Notes under the pieces: model-generated
Seen by the model: only the letters and a program-made list of their open reading frames with translations
Told to the model about the DNA's origin: nothing
The model's database searches: none
In this document: positions 33,357 to 45,206 of the stretch, piece after piece
Layout: every line of letters begins with the position of its first letter
Position numbering within the stretch: position 1 is the first letter of the stretch
Origin: Enoplolaimus lenunculus
Taxonomy: Eukaryota > Nematoda > Enoplea > Enoplida > Thoracostomopsidae
Direction of reading: 5' to 3'
Length of the DNA stretch: 64,000 nt
Assembly: GCA_030248215.1 (NCBI GenBank)
Contig: JASANG010003810.1
Location: 496,001 to 560,000, forward strand
Program-made: the position numbers and the translations under genes

Positions 33357-33602
33357 AACTGTAAATGTCAATGAGTTGATTAATTAATTCAGCTGGCGAA
33401 CTATTGCTTTCTGAGTTAATATCAATAAACATTAATCCACTCTGAGTTTGAGGTAATTCTCACTTTAAATTAAGTTAAGGAGTTGATTAATTAGCCCAGA
33501 ATCGGTTGAATCCACACAGCATTTTGAGTTCTGAAAGCCCTAACTCAGACTGAGCGATTCAACTCAACCTGAGTTGAAATCAACTGATTTGATTTTACAG
33601 TG
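33357..33602. mobile_element. CACTG-2 MITE
   Basis: AACTGTAAATGTCAATGAG at the left, TTTGATTTTACAGTG at the right. Second of three copies within 1.2 kb. Confidence 0.85.
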
Positions 33603-33849
33603 TGGCTACGGGCTCGCTGCCATTCGAAAATAACAGTTATATAATGAAATAAATCACTACATTTCAGCGATTTTTGTTTTGATTTTTATATTTTTTATAC
33701 AATTATTTACTATCTTATAGCAACTTTTAGCTTTTCAGTACATTTTTGAACTCAATGATCAAGCGGCCGAACAAAGAAATTTGATGAATGCAAAATTTAA
33801 GGTCAATTTGCCGAACAAAATTTTCAGCTTTTACGCTCGAGATAATTTA

Positions 33850-34075
33850 CACTGTAAATTCCAATGAGTTGATTAATTAACTAAATTAGCGAGTTGGTTA
33901 TTTCTGAATTAATATCAGTAAAAACACTAACTCACTCTCAGTTGAGCTGGATGAGTTGCTTAATTAACTCCGAATGAATTGAATCAACTCGAAATTCTGA
34001 GTTCTGATAGTGCTAACTCAGGCTGCGTGATTCAGCTCATTCTGAATTAAAATCAACTCACTGTAATTTACAATG
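33850..34075. mobile_element. CACTG-2 MITE
   Basis: CACTGTAAATTCCAATGAG at the left, TGTAATTTACAATG at the right, TA-flanked. Confidence 0.85.
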
Positions 34076-34488
34076 TAACTTTAGTTCATATTTGACTGCG
34101 TGCGTCGGCCTAATCCTGCCCGCCCAATTAGGCACACTTCCCTTTCACTGGTTATATCTCATTATTAAATTTAACTAACGCTAGCTATGTATATTTCACA
34201 GTTTTACTTTAAAATTTTAGTCTTCACTCGGTTTCTGTCTGAACCTGAATATGACACCTAATTACGCCTAAACGAATATTCGTTGTCACGGTTTTGCCAA
34301 TTGCGTCCGTAGTTATTATTAAGTCTCATTTTAATACTATGCTGTGTATGCGGGAATAGGCAAAATGTCGCGTGACACGGCAGTGTTAGTTTGGTGTCCT
34401 AGCCACAGCGTAGCACTTAACTCAAACGCCTGAGGCCATCCATATTACCGCCCTGATTATTATAGCTTTGTGCAATCAGTCTAAGCTG
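34076..34488. other. no gene recognised
   Basis: No exon or recognised repeat. Confidence 0.4.
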
Positions 34489-34775
34489 ATTAATTGCAAT
34501 ATATATACAAATATACATATATATCATTGCAATATATATACATATATACATATATATCATTGCAATATATACATATATACATATATATCATTGCAACATA
34601 TATACATATATACATATATATCATTGCAATATATACAAATATACATATATATCATTGCAATATATATACAAATATACATATATATACATATATACATAAA
34701 TATCATTGCAATATATATACAAGTATACATATATATCATTGCAATATATATGTATATATGTATGTATATATAGTG
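34489..34775. repeat. about 31-bp AT-rich satellite, 8-9 copies
   Basis: Unit CATTGCAATATATACAAATA then TACATATATAT. Long Ile/Tyr/His frames on both strands are artefacts of the repeat. Confidence 0.88.
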
Positions 34776-35056
34776 TAATTTGATACATATACAGATATAT
34801 AAGCATATAATATGTATTATGCATGAATGTGTGTCCCCATTTGCTTGAGTTGTTGGTGTTGCTACGTTCGTGACTATTAATCTGTGAGCTGGCGACGGTC
34901 TCATGCATATTTTAAGCGAGGGATCGTCTTCTGTGAGCCTGAGTTGAGGTTCCCATTGAGGAAACGAGAAGTAAAACAAAAATAACGGAAACGGATACGG
35001 ATTTAAATGTACGAAAGAAACGTTTGATGAGGGGTGTCGGGCTGTTATTAAACACA

Positions 35057-35162
35057 ATTTCTACTGTATGCTACATATGCAACTACTGGTCTGAGAGGGA
35101 AACATTGTAAGGTAGGGATGTTATCATTTTATCACAAAAAAAATTAAGTGAAGGGGGTGTAA
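35057..35162 (+). repeat. GGATTCA interspersed repeat
   Basis: TTTCTACTGTATGCTACATA, then CATTGTAAGGTAGGGATG and TTATCATTTTATCAC, as in 49548 and 58489. Confidence 0.65.
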
Positions 35163-35169
35163 AACTTCG

Positions 35170-35295
35170 GGTACAGCGTATACGATTCTAGACTACATTT
35201 TTTTCTTAGGCTTAGAATTAGGGGGGCACGTTTTTCAACGCTTAGACTTTAGCTTAGGAATATGCTTAACCTACTGTTACGACCCTAGTTAGCCA
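35170..35295 (+). mobile_element. decayed GGCC-2 copy
   Basis: GATTCTAGACTACATTTTTT, CTTAGGCTTAG and CTACTGTTACGACCC follow the GGCC-2 order; ends are eroded. Confidence 0.6.
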
Positions 35296-35854
35296 AAAGG
35301 TAGATACAGAGGATATATTGTGTCTCGTAATTTTTGGCCACAAAAATAAAGTACATTTAACACACCTTAAGACAACATCGCAGATCCTAGACATCAAAGG
35401 AATTTGGTTTTAAGATGTGCCTAAACCATTCCGAATTGAAATCCTGGTATCGCTTGAGCCTATTCAGGCTAAATTTTAAAATTAACACACCGTTTGACCG
35501 ATTTGGCTATTGAAGCAAAGTTAGAATTTTAATAGAAATACATTTATTAACAGTAATTATATTAGGGGAAAAATTTTCAATTTCTTAATTAATTAAAAAC
35601 TGCGAGATATATACGTGATTTTTAACTAATTTTGAGCGCAAAAGTAAATATCGCAATTTCCGTTATTTCTGCAACGGAAACGGACATCGATTTTTACCGG
35701 AAACAGATATCCGGTTTACGTCCTGGTAGTTAGCAGTTTATGTTTTGAAACAAGAAAACTACGGCAGCTACAAATGTCATACTTGGGACACAAGTCGGGC
35801 CACTCAAATGCAATCAAATGCGCTAAATTTTGAAATTAGCTATTTTCTAGTTTG
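35296..35854. other. no gene recognised
   Basis: A GGAAACGGACATCG/CCGGAAACAG stretch near 35675-35720 with GTCCTGG resembles a worn CAGGG-family end. Confidence 0.4.
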
Positions 35855-35964
35855 GAAGATATAGGACCTCTTACAACTTGGTAGTAGGTGCTACATGCTC
35901 TTAAGAATGCGGGATTTAGGCATAACGTGCTTATTTTTCACTGTAAAACACGACCACGTTTATT

Positions 35965-36195
35965 TCTAAAGCCGTATTCTCAAATGTGTATAGCACTTAT
36001 CAGCAGTCGGCGATAGGACCTGTAACTTTTCAACACACGTATGTTGATGTTCTAAATTTGACACATTGTTCGCGTTTGATTTGCCCTACTTCGGTACCAA
36101 TTTTGACATCTTCAATTGCATATGTTCGTCAGTTTTAAAACTCATCGCTAAACTGATGATAGGTGCTACACGCATTTGAAAATATGGGCTCTAGG
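35965..36195 (+). mobile_element. TCTCAAATG-family copy
   Basis: CGTATTCTCAAATGTGTATA at the left and GGTGCTACACGCATTTGAAA with ATATGGGC at the right are inverted ends. A right-end fragment of the same family lies just upstream (35855-35912). Confidence 0.8.
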
Positions 36196-36640
36196 ATCAT
36201 TAAAAACGTGACTACAATTTTAGATTTATACTTCTAAATGCATGCATTAACAGCTTATGCACGAGCGAATTTAATTAATTTGCAGCTGTCCTGCGCAGAA
36301 TCACTTAATAACGCTGGCGTTCTGAGGCAAACAGAAGTCTGAAAAATATGACGAGAAAATAGCCAATCAAAATGCAAAGAGAACAAGAAGACGAAAAAGA
36401 AATATATTTAATAAAGAAATAAAGGGGGATCAAAGGGTAGGTAATATGCCTCCCTTGTAAGCTAATAATCAGGGGCCCACAGCAGGTTGTTTAGGTATAA
36501 CCAGGAGACCCATATGCATAGGTGCTATATGTAAAATGGCTATAGAAAACCAGAGAGTGAAGCAACCAAGACGACAAATAAGCGTGAATGTTTAACATTG
36601 CTGCCGGAGGCAGAAAAATTCGTTTTAAGTAGAATGCAGG
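36196..36640. other. no gene recognised
   Basis: No exon or named repeat. Confidence 0.4.
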
Positions 36641-36784
36641 CCCGTAGCCGTGGGGGGACTCAGTTCACCTGGAAAAATTCTGCCCCCTCAAAAAGTTTTC
36701 AACCTTGTTTGTATAATCATCGAAAACTACCCATCGTAAACATACGAATAGCCCCACTAGCATGGTGAGCTGGCTACAGGCGTA
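36641..36784 (-). mobile_element. CCGTAGCC element, reverse
   Basis: CCCGTAGCCGTGGGGGG at the left, GGTGAGCTGGCTACAGG at the right; interior AAAGTTTTCAACCTTGTTTG. Confidence 0.75.
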
Positions 36785-37119
36785 ATAGAATAATGGATCG
36801 GGTATCCTTATGTCTCCCAGGATGACATATGCAAAAAACTAATTAGATAATTACGGAAAAATATATAAAATGTAAGGCAGGGTGGTCCTTTACGCCTAGA
36901 GTTCGTGCTGCTGCGGTCTAATGGGATCAACTGGAACTTCGAAGAATTAGGCAAAAAATGTGGTAATTGGTTCAATCTGTTTCTGGTTTGTTTGGCCGTG
37001 AATTAGAAAATATAATGCCTTGCAAATCGTATTAGTAGCTTAAGCGGTGTTTAGTCTAAGCAAGTACGCAGTGACAGTGGTCCCAGCTGAACGGCGGTCC
37101 TTGTTCATCGAGATTAATG

Positions 37120-37985
37120 CGGGGCGAAAGTAATTCCTGGCGGCGGTCATTCTTAATTCAAATTAATTCCTGGCGGCGGTCATTCTTAATTCAAATTAAT
37201 TCCTGGCGGCGGTCCTTCTTAATTCAAATTAATTCCCGGCGGCGGTCCTTCTTAATTCAGATTAATTCCTGGCGGCGGTCATTCTTCTTAATTAAAATTA
37301 ATTACAGGGGGCGGTCCTTCTTAATTCAGAATCCGCCTTAATTCAAATTAATTCCTGGCGGCGGTCATTCTTAATTCAAATTAATTCCCCAAAATTCAAA
37401 TTAATTCCTGGCGGCGGTCATTCTTAATTCAAATTAATTCCTGGCGGCGGTCATTCTTAATTCAAATTAATTCCTGGCGGCGGTCATTCTTAATTCAAAT
37501 TAATTCCTGGCGGCGGTCATTCTTAATTCAAATTAATTCCTGGCGGCGGTCCTTCTTAATTCAAATTAATTCCTGGCGGCGGTCATTCTTAATTCAAATT
37601 AATTCCTGGCGGCGGTCCTTCTTAATTCAAATTAATTCCTGGCGGCGGTCCTTCTTAATTCAAATTAATTCCCGGCGGCGGTCCTTCTTAATTCAGATTA
37701 ATTCCCGGCGGCGGTCCTTCTTAATTCAAATTAATTCCTGGCGGCGGTCGTTCTTAATTCAAATTAATTCCCGGCGGCGGTCCTTCTTAATTCAAATTAA
37801 TTCCTGGCGGCGGTCCTTCTTAATTCAAATTAATTCCTGGCGGCGGTCCTTCTTAATTCAAATTAATTCCTGGCGGCGGTCCTTCTTAATTCAAATTAAT
37901 TCCTGGCGGCGGTCCTTCTTAATTCAAATTAATTCCTGGCGGCGGTCCTTCTTAATTCAAATTAATTCCTGTTGCAGGATGGCGG
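37120..37985. repeat. 33-bp satellite, about 25 copies
   Basis: Unit AATTCCTGGCGGCGGTC(A/C)TT followed by CTTAATTCAAATT. Variation is mainly CAT versus CCT after GGT, plus T/C in CCTGG/CCCGG. The period is a multiple of three, so a short Arg/Ser-rich frame opens in part (37117-37341); not evidence of a protein. Confidence 0.95.
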
Positions 37986-38195
37986 TCCGTCATAATCAAA
38001 ATTACTTCCAGTTAGCACCGGGCCGTAACCAGAGTGGTCCAGAGGGTTCAAGTTTCCCACGCAAGAAATTTGCCAACATATTTTAGTCGTTTTCTCCGAT
38101 GCTGGCCCAGCCGGTTCAAATTACTCGGTACGCATCTGGGTGAAAACATTAATAGCAATTAGTATTTGTTAGACAGAATCAAAGTCTACGCTTAT

Positions 38196-38320
38196 ACACT
38201 GTAAATTCCAATGAGTTGATATTAATTCACAATGACTTCAATCACTGAGTCTGCATTAGGTCTTTCAGAACTCAGAATTCTGAGTTGATCCAACTCATCT
38301 TGAGTTAATTAGGCGAGCGT
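38196..38320. mobile_element. CACTG-2 MITE, truncated
   Basis: CACTGTAAATTCCAATGAG left end and GAGTT/AACTC interior; the right end is missing. Confidence 0.7.
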
Positions 38321-38452
38321 AAAGTTGTGGCGTAAGAAGTTACCATACTCGACAGTTATCCGCGTTTGTCTTGCGTTCTCTGATACCTTACCAGGAGGGT
38401 TGGAAAACGAAAATATCAGTTTCAAAAAACACTGAAAAAATCTAAAATATCG

Positions 38453-38956
38453 GCCTGTATTCTCAACTGTGTGTAGCACCAATTACAAGTTGGTGGTAGG
38501 TCTTGTATGACTTTCGAACCAATGAGTGGTGAGGTTTAAAATTCATTGAAGTTTTCGTATTTGATTTGCCCTCCTTCTGCACTATAAATTTTGAGATCTG
38601 CATTTGCACGAGTTCGGTAAGTTTGAATACATTAAGCCCTAATCACACATGCAAATATGTGTAGCGAGAACGTGCCGCTGCAAATTGCACGCAGAACTTG
38701 CATTTTTTCATCAGCCAATGAGAAAGCAGCTGCGAATAAATTCAGTGAACTTGCATGGATATTTACACATGTGAACTAAATTCCTAGCTATGATTTTTAA
38801 TGAATTATTTGCAGCTACAAGTTTTTTGAACGGGAGTTTGGACAAAACTTACAAGTGCAAGTTGCAGCTACCAGTTTTGGCAGCAAAAACATGCACGTGT
38901 GAATAGGGCTTACCGCTAACTAGTAATAGGTGCTATATGCATTTCAGAATATGGGT
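38453..38956 (+). mobile_element. TCTCAAATG-family element split by another MITE
   Basis: The left part 38453-38632 (TGTATTCTCAACTGTGTGTA, GAGTGGTGAGGTT) and the right part 38913-38956 (AACTAGTAATAGGTGCTATA) are one element interrupted by 38633-38912. Confidence 0.8.
38633..38912. mobile_element. TAAGCCCTA MITE, nested
   Basis: TIRs TAAGCCCTAATCACACATGC and GCACGTGTGAATAGGGCTTA. 280 bp with no coding frame. A partial copy lies at 55437-55570 (GGTGCAAATTGCACGCAGAA shared). Confidence 0.85.
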
Positions 38957-39047
38957 CTTTGATTAGTTGTCTTCTGCGTCAATAATGTCCACAAATTTTC
39001 TCGTTCAAGGTTCTGGTTTATCCAATAACCCTAATTTGAAAGTAGTA

Positions 39048-39299
39048 CACTGTAAATTTCAGTGAGTTGATTTTAACTCAGAATGAGTTGAATCACTCTG
39101 TCTGAGTTAGGACTATTAGAACTCAGAATTTTGAGTTGATTCAATTCATTCTGAGTTAATTAATCAACTCACTCGAAGTCAGCTCAACTCTGAGTGAGAA
39201 TCAACTCAACTCAGTGTGAGTTAATGTTTACTGATGTTAATTCAAAGATAACCAACGCGCTAGATGAATTGATTAATCAACTCATTGGAATTTACAGTG
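39048..39299. mobile_element. CACTG-2 MITE
   Basis: CACTGTAAATTTCAGTGAG at the left, GGAATTTACAGTG at the right; AACTCAGAATTTTGAGTT internal palindrome. Confidence 0.88.
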
Positions 39300-39639
39300 C
39301 GCTCTCTTCAGCGTTTAGCAATCAACTGTTACTATAATTATCCGAAATAATATCAGGTTCGGCCGACCAATGACTGAGCGTTAGGAATATAATTAAATTT
39401 CAAAAACATTTGAGGCCTTTCTGATTGGATAAAACTTGTAAACAAGCAAAGATCCAACTGTCTGTGACAGTTTCTTTCGTTTTCAGTTGGTTCAAAACAC
39501 CTTTCCACGTCCGAATTTCAAACCAAAATCGTTTTAATTACACAACTTAAACACGACACATTTGTGACACTTTTGTTTAATTTGTTCAAATTTTCAAATT
39601 CAATTTTTGTGTTATTAATGTAAGATACAACTTTTCTGT
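39300..39639. other. no gene recognised
   Basis: AT-rich; no exon or repeat identified. Confidence 0.4.
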
Positions 39640-39718
39640 AGGCTTAAAAGCTCATTCTTACGCTTAGGCTTAGGAATATGCGTATACTATTGTTATGGCC
39701 CTGTTCTATACAATGGCC
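39640..39718 (+). mobile_element. GGCC-1 right-end fragment
   Basis: CTCATTCTTACGCTTAGGC then CCCTGTTCTATACAATGGCC. The left part is absent. Confidence 0.75.
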
Positions 39719-40027
39719 GGTTTGTCAAGGCTGGCTGGCTTTAATTTTGTTGCCAAACTTACCAATTACTGCTATCATAACCTGTAATGTACCTATTATC
39801 GCGGGTAAACAAGTTACGTCAAATCGCATAAAGCATCAGTGAACAGACTTAAAGCTTGAGTTACCATAATAATCGCTGAGTTACCATAATAATCGCTGAG
39901 GCATAAAAATATATTACATTTTTGATGAATAAATCTCTTTGTTTAGACACATGAATTGTTTCAATTCGCTGTCATACATGTCAAATTTTGTTGTTTTGCT
40001 CAAACGCACACAAAGTCTGGCTAAGTG

Positions 40028-40195
40028 GGTCGGGCCCGTCTCCAACATGGGGGGCAGGGGGGCTCAGCCCTCCCCCCTGGCAAAATTTGGGCCCTGTTGT
40101 AAAATTTTCAACCTTGCTTGCAAAAAACTCTTGAATGACCCTACTGAAAATTTTTTTAGCCTCCCTAACAAGGTGAGCTGGCTACAGGCCTAAAG
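40028..40195 (-). mobile_element. CCGTAGCC element, reverse
   Basis: TCGGGCCCGTCTCCAACATG at the left, AGGTGAGCTGGCTACAGGCC at the right; interior AAAATTTTCAACCTTGCTTG. Confidence 0.75.
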
Positions 40196-40462
40196 TGGGT
40201 GCCAGCGGCTCCCAACGCCTTCCGGCGGAGTAAAGGTCTCTTGGCACTCAGAAGGTGTATCGTATGTTGGAGTTGTTCGTAACGATTGTTCAATTCTATT
40301 TTAAGAGACAATATTTTAGTCGTTTTTCCGGCTGTTGGCCCTGATTAATCGTATATTTCTTACCTGATCATTGTTGTTTTCATATTGTAAACAGTTGTAC
40401 TTATATACCTAAAGCTCTATTTCAAAGGCTACATCAGTATTACTTGAGTACAACTAACCTTT

Positions 40463-40659
40463 GGGCGCTTGTATACAACAAGGCCGGAACAGTAGTGTAA
40501 GCGTATTCGTAAGCCTAAGCCTAAGCCTAAGCCTAAGCCTAAGCGTATAGATGAGCATATTCCTAAGCCTAAGACTAAGCAAAAAATTATTCTAAAGCTT
40601 AAACTGACTCTATCATAGCCCCTCCAGAAAACGATCCGGCACTGTTCTAAACATGGGCC
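40463..40659 (-). mobile_element. GGCC-1 MITE, reverse
   Basis: Left GGGCGCTTGTATACAACAAG, right CTGTTCTAAACATGGGCC; five consecutive GCCTAA hexamers at about 40512-40541. Confidence 0.82.
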
Positions 40660-40734
40660 AACACTTTTGTATATAGTGGCGCATCGAGAAGTTTCTATTG
40701 GCTCGGCCGCAATCATCTATGCGTCTAGAAATTT

Positions 40735-40830
40735 TATTGGCCGGGAGGCAGGCAGGCAAATGTTATGAAACGCAGGTTTTTGATTACTGTATATTTCGCA
40801 TTGGCAGCGAAAAATTGTAAGGTAAAAAGG
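40735..40830 (+). repeat. GGATTCA interspersed repeat
   Basis: GGCAAATGTTATGAAACGCA, then GGCAGCGAAAAATTGTAAGG, as in 58489. A second worn stretch follows to about 41130. Confidence 0.6.
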
Positions 40831-41130
40831 CGGCGCAATATATATTGTGAAAAGATCACTGGATCAAAGCGACCGAGAAGCCAAACGCAATTTTCGTGGC
40901 ACGAAACGAAACAATTGTAGCCTAGCCCCAGGGACGTTACAATTTTTCATAAAAACATTTTGATGACAGTGGCGAAAACTGTAAAAGAAACTTCGTTAGC
41001 GAAGCAAGCGTGAAGTCAAACGTAATTAGTGTTTCTTAAAATAAAAAACAATGGTTAGGTAGCTATCTTATCATTTTATGGAAAAAGAATTTTCGGTGGG
41101 TTGACGTCCCATCGCTCCCTCACCTCCGGA

Positions 41131-41602
41131 TCCGTTCCTGTTTGTATTTAGCGTCAAATATGTATTAATTGCGTGCAAAAGTGTACACAATATTGCATTT
41201 CTGGACAATACCGGGTGTTTTAGAAGTAACTACCCACTGTTTGATGCTAACCATCGGTTGACTGGGCAGAGGTAGCTCGCTGTTCCGCGAGGCTGTAGCA
41301 AGCGAGAAAATTTATCTACGCTTACGTGGCAGTAACTTAATTTTAAGTCAAATTTTTAAAATGGTACTAATCTAATTTGTTCAGAGAATATCGAGGGGTT
41401 CCCACACCTTAACCCCCTTTCCAGGTTGGGTGATTGTCAATAGCTTACACATAGCTGATATATGACATCTGCAGTTTGAGATCTATTCCCACAGTGCTTT
41501 AAGTTTCCTTACTAAAGTTGAATTTGTACTGACTCTATTTTGTGCTAAGCAGGAAAGCTTATTCACATTCAGAAAATATAAAAAGAATACTGGTAATAGC
41601 AA
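41131..41602. other. no gene recognised
   Basis: No exon or named repeat. Confidence 0.4.
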
Positions 41603-41775
41603 GAGTGTATAAATACAAGAGTGTGCAACTCTTGGGGACATCCCCCTTTACATCCGGAGGGGGGTAGGGCAAGAACGCAACGCGTGCCGAGTATATTCGT
41701 TGCTACACAAAATGTACACAGTTGTTATACTCTTGTGGAAATATGCATCATCATCCACTCTTGGTAATAGGCAAA
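41603..41775. mobile_element. AAGAGTGTGCAACTCTTG element
   Basis: AGAGTGTGCAACTCTTGGGG at the left, ATACTCTTGTGG and CCACTCTTGG at the right; middle GGGGGTAGGGCAAGAACGCA. Shares order with 44533-44830. Confidence 0.6.
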
Positions 41776-42020
41776 ATGTAAAATTTCTAAAATAAACAAA
41801 ATACTACTGGATTAAGTAACAAATTAAGTTTGCGGATGAATATATAAGCATAAGCTTAAACCTAAGCCTAAATTTGAAAGCCAGATCCACTAAAATAACC
41901 AGTTGTTTAATGTATGTTTATATTTGTTTAAGTTGGTTTACCCGGACTCTTACACTGGAACTGTGCACCGGAACTCGACAGTGGATTGAACGACGCTGAC
42001 ATATTATATATATGTATCAA

Positions 42021-42360
42021 GGTTCCAACAGGAACTAAATTTTGCCGGAACAGGAATAGGAACAGGAACTGAATTTTTTGCAGGAACCGGAACAGGAATA
42101 GGAATCGGAATTTGAAATAATTTTCATCACCGAATTACTGTTAGACTTTTCAGACAACTTTGCCAAAAAACGGCTTAAGCAAATTTTGAGCTATTTTCTG
42201 CGAAAACACAACAGACAAACAGTTTATTAAAAAATTGAAGTAATTCGACAAACGCTCATATCGAAATAACAATTTTTTAAAGACAAAGTTTCCGATGTTT
42301 AAATGAGTGGGCATAATTTGCGACAAAACCGTAAAAATTCCGGTCGAAGCATCTTTACAT
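42021..42360. repeat. GGAACAGGAAT-rich repeat, probable CAGGG-family relative
   Basis: Tandem-like GGAACAGGAATAGGAACAGG at 42045-42110, then AT-rich filler and AAATTCCGGTCG near 42335. Ends uncertain. Confidence 0.45.
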
Positions 42361-42589
42361 GCAGAAACAGGATGTTAATTGTTGCAACATTTGTTTATTT
42401 TGATCCGTGGATTGCAACCTTATTAAGGATAACTTTAGAATGCCCTTACGGAACGCGACCAAGCTAACACAATTATTAAAATAGCATGTCGATGTTCTAC
42501 AATCATTACCGTATTTATTGAATAAAGGATAATTCATCACTCTTATTTCTGAGCTCTTCGAGCAGCCTAAATTTCTTGTCCCTCTATAT
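42361..42589. other. no gene recognised
   Basis: Nothing recognised. Confidence 0.35.
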
Positions 42590-42660
42590 AAATACGTATA
42601 TATAAATATATATATAGATATACATATAAATATATAGATATATAGATATGATATGCAATG
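42590..42660. repeat. ATATAGATATA microsatellite
   Basis: Short TATATA/TAGATA tract. Confidence 0.8.
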
Positions 42661-43947
42661 TTTGTTAGTTTACATAAATACTAAATATGCATTTGTTGCT
42701 AAGCAACATGCGATCTTATAATATATAATCATGCAATTTGTTTGCTCTAAAAAATTTTCAGGCAATCAGATTGTGAGCCGAACCGTAGCTGGCTAAGTTT
42801 AGCTGATGGGGACAAAACGACGAGGGACCGGTTTTAGGTTTCACAAGCATTACAAGCGGAGCTTAAACTTCATTCAGGGTTGGGAAAAAAATTTTTAAAT
42901 CGGGCTGATGTCAACTTTGGCACAGGTTTGGCTACGGGATTAATGCTGAGCTGGAAGGCCAAAGGTACAACTTTGTTTCGCTGCGCTTTATTTTGGCTCG
43001 TGTGTTTATGGAAGTTGTAGGAAAAGTTTGCTGGGAAGCGGATCTGAGAATGGTAGTAACGGTATACAAAGATAAAAAATTTAGAAATTCTATTGAGAAT
43101 GAAATATAAGTACGTTTAATAATTAAGCATGGCATCAAGATTACAATTTCTAACATTATTGTCAGCGAATATCATATGATATATTTTCAAATGTCTGCAT
43201 ACATGAGGTAGTATACACAAAAATACGCAAATTGTCCAGTTGAATGTCCATATCAACTATCATTTGAAATTTGAATTTTTGAATTATGACGCCGTAGTTC
43301 TGAGCGATTTTGGGTCAGAAACGAATTTTATTGCGTCTTTTTTGGTATTTTAAAATACGTCTTTGTCGTTGTCGTCCCACTTTCTGTTCATTTCTAATCA
43401 AGCGCAGATTGCACTGTCCTGCTGAATATTATTGTCCTGCTGAATATCATATGATAATCGATGTAATTTTGGAATATCATATATTCGCATAAATGTCCCA
43501 CAGTATCATGTGACATATCGACCCTTGCACACATTATCACACTGAATATCTGACAGCGTTGCTTTATAACTTAGTGTAATATGACATCCGAGTTACGTCT
43601 ATTGAATCGTTACGACATCCTAAATTTTAACGTTGACGTCGAATCAACATGAGACAAATCGTGACACGCCTGCTCCTGTTATAACGTGTCCCCCGCATAA
43701 AATAGTCTAAAATTGTAATAGCTTAGAAGGGTGACCCAACTCACACCTCGAAGAGGGGGTCGGATTAACTGGTCGCGGCACTGCTGAAAGCAGCATTTGT
43801 GATCACCTCCCCTTGGGTTTGAAAACCGTTATCGGCAACAACAATTTCCCATGTTAGCATACGAAGGCTTACGTTTCTGTCTCGAATAACATCAACCAAT
43901 AGGCGCACGCTTTAGAACAAACTTTAGGCTTAGTTTCAAAGCGTATC
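42661..43947. other. no gene recognised
   Basis: Unique-looking. GAATATCATATGATA words near 43160-43180 and 43440-43490 are a small inverted pair. No exon seen. Confidence 0.4.
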
Positions 43948-44045
43948 GGCCAATGTATAGAACAGGGGCGGAATAGTAGTATAAGCATGTTACTAAGACT
44001 ATGCGTAAGAATAAACTCATACCTAACGCTAAACCTTAATCCAAA
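43948..44045 (-). mobile_element. GGCC-1 copy, truncated
   Basis: GGCCAATGTATAGAACAGGG left end, GTAAGAATAAACTCATACC spacer, then lost just before the CACTG-1 MITE at 44066. Confidence 0.78.
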
Positions 44046-44065
44046 GAAAGGATTGTTCATGCATG

Positions 44066-44216
44066 CGCTGCGAAAATGGTGAGTCAAAATTGACTCTCTC
44101 CGAAATTGGTTTTTCTTGACTACACAAACTGAGTCAAAATTCGACTCCACCAAACTGTGTAGTCAGGAAAAACTTATTTTGGGGAGAGTCAATTTGACTC
44201 ACCATTTTTTGCAGTG
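44066..44216. mobile_element. CACTG-1 MITE
   Basis: CGCTGCGAAAATGGTGAGTC at the left, CACCATTTTTTGCAGTG at the right. Short (about 150 bp) internal-deletion form. Confidence 0.85.
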
Positions 44217-44532
44217 TGAATAACATCAGCTGAACAAATAATAAATTGATTTTAGCAAAAGGGGTGATAAATCGACTGTCAGCCCTAATGTTCGCATGGG
44301 TCAAACTTACCTTTTACACAGAGGCTTAGACTTAGGAATAAGCTTTGAATAACAACGTTATGACCTCAACAACAAACACAACTTTACGCGTTATTGTGTT
44401 TTAAATTTAAATTAATAATTAATGTTTCCTCTCAGTCAGAGTTGATAATAGGCAAACTAGTGTGTTTGTGTTCGCTAGACCATTGCATTTTGATTCGATA
44501 ATATTTAATTTATTATTTAACTCTGGTTTAAA

Positions 44533-44830
44533 CAAGAGTGCATAATACAAGAGTGTGCAACTCTTGCTATTTCGCACGGTACAAAATGTACCACCGGGCG
44601 TTGCGTTTTAGGCCGACCCCGTCCTTGTTTAGAGGGGATTCGTTATCACATGAATACCACTAAATTAAACTATAAGGAGGTCCAATATTTTACGATGCAT
44701 ACATAAAGTGCCAAGGTTCGCCATTGGTTGTACCCCTCTAAATAAAGGGGGGTAGGGCAAAAACGCAACGCATGTCGGGTAAATTGTTTTCTACACAGAA
44801 TGTACCCAGTTGCATACTCTTCATAATTGT
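44533..44830. mobile_element. AAGAGTGTGCAACTCTTG element, copy 2
   Basis: AGAGTGTGCAACTCTTGC, ACCACCGGGCGTTGCGTTTT, then GGGGGTAGGGCAAAAACGCA and GTTGCATACTCTTC. The two halves are roughly inverted. Confidence 0.6.
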
Positions 44831-44905
44831 TTCAGCCACTGTTGCTGTGACAAATTTGCTTGTTTGAAAATCTATTGATAACTGGTGATAGGTGTTCCTG
44901 TCCGT

Positions 44906-45099
44906 GGCTCATGTAAAGATCGTGGGCGGACTGATTTTCCGCGGAACTGCAATAACAAACGTTTAAACGTCAGACTTTTTTTGCTTAGGCTTAGACTCAG
45001 GTACAGGCTAATTCTGACGCTTAGGATTCAGTCAGACTTTGGCTTAGGCTTTAGGAATTTGCGCATACTACTGTTACTGTCATGTTCTATACATTGATC
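44906..45099 (+). mobile_element. GGCC-1 MITE
   Basis: GGCTCATGTAAAGATCGTGG at the left, ATGTTCTATACATTGATC at the right. Hexamer array worn; no clean target duplication. Confidence 0.8.
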
Positions 45100-45206
45100 C
45101 ATTCGCTGAAGAATCCGCGTACAGACCAAAGGCGTAAACAAATGAAGATTGGTGGTAAATGTTCCTTAAAATTTTTATAACAAACAATAAAAACACAGAT
45201 AAGTTT

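Noticed and set aside
34468-35057. Overlapping Ile/Tyr-rich frames as a gene
   Set aside because: They come from the AT-rich satellite at 34489-34775 and lack any domain or splice support.
37120-37985. CRISPR array
   Set aside because: No distinct spacers; the whole 33-bp unit repeats, and the setting is eukaryotic.
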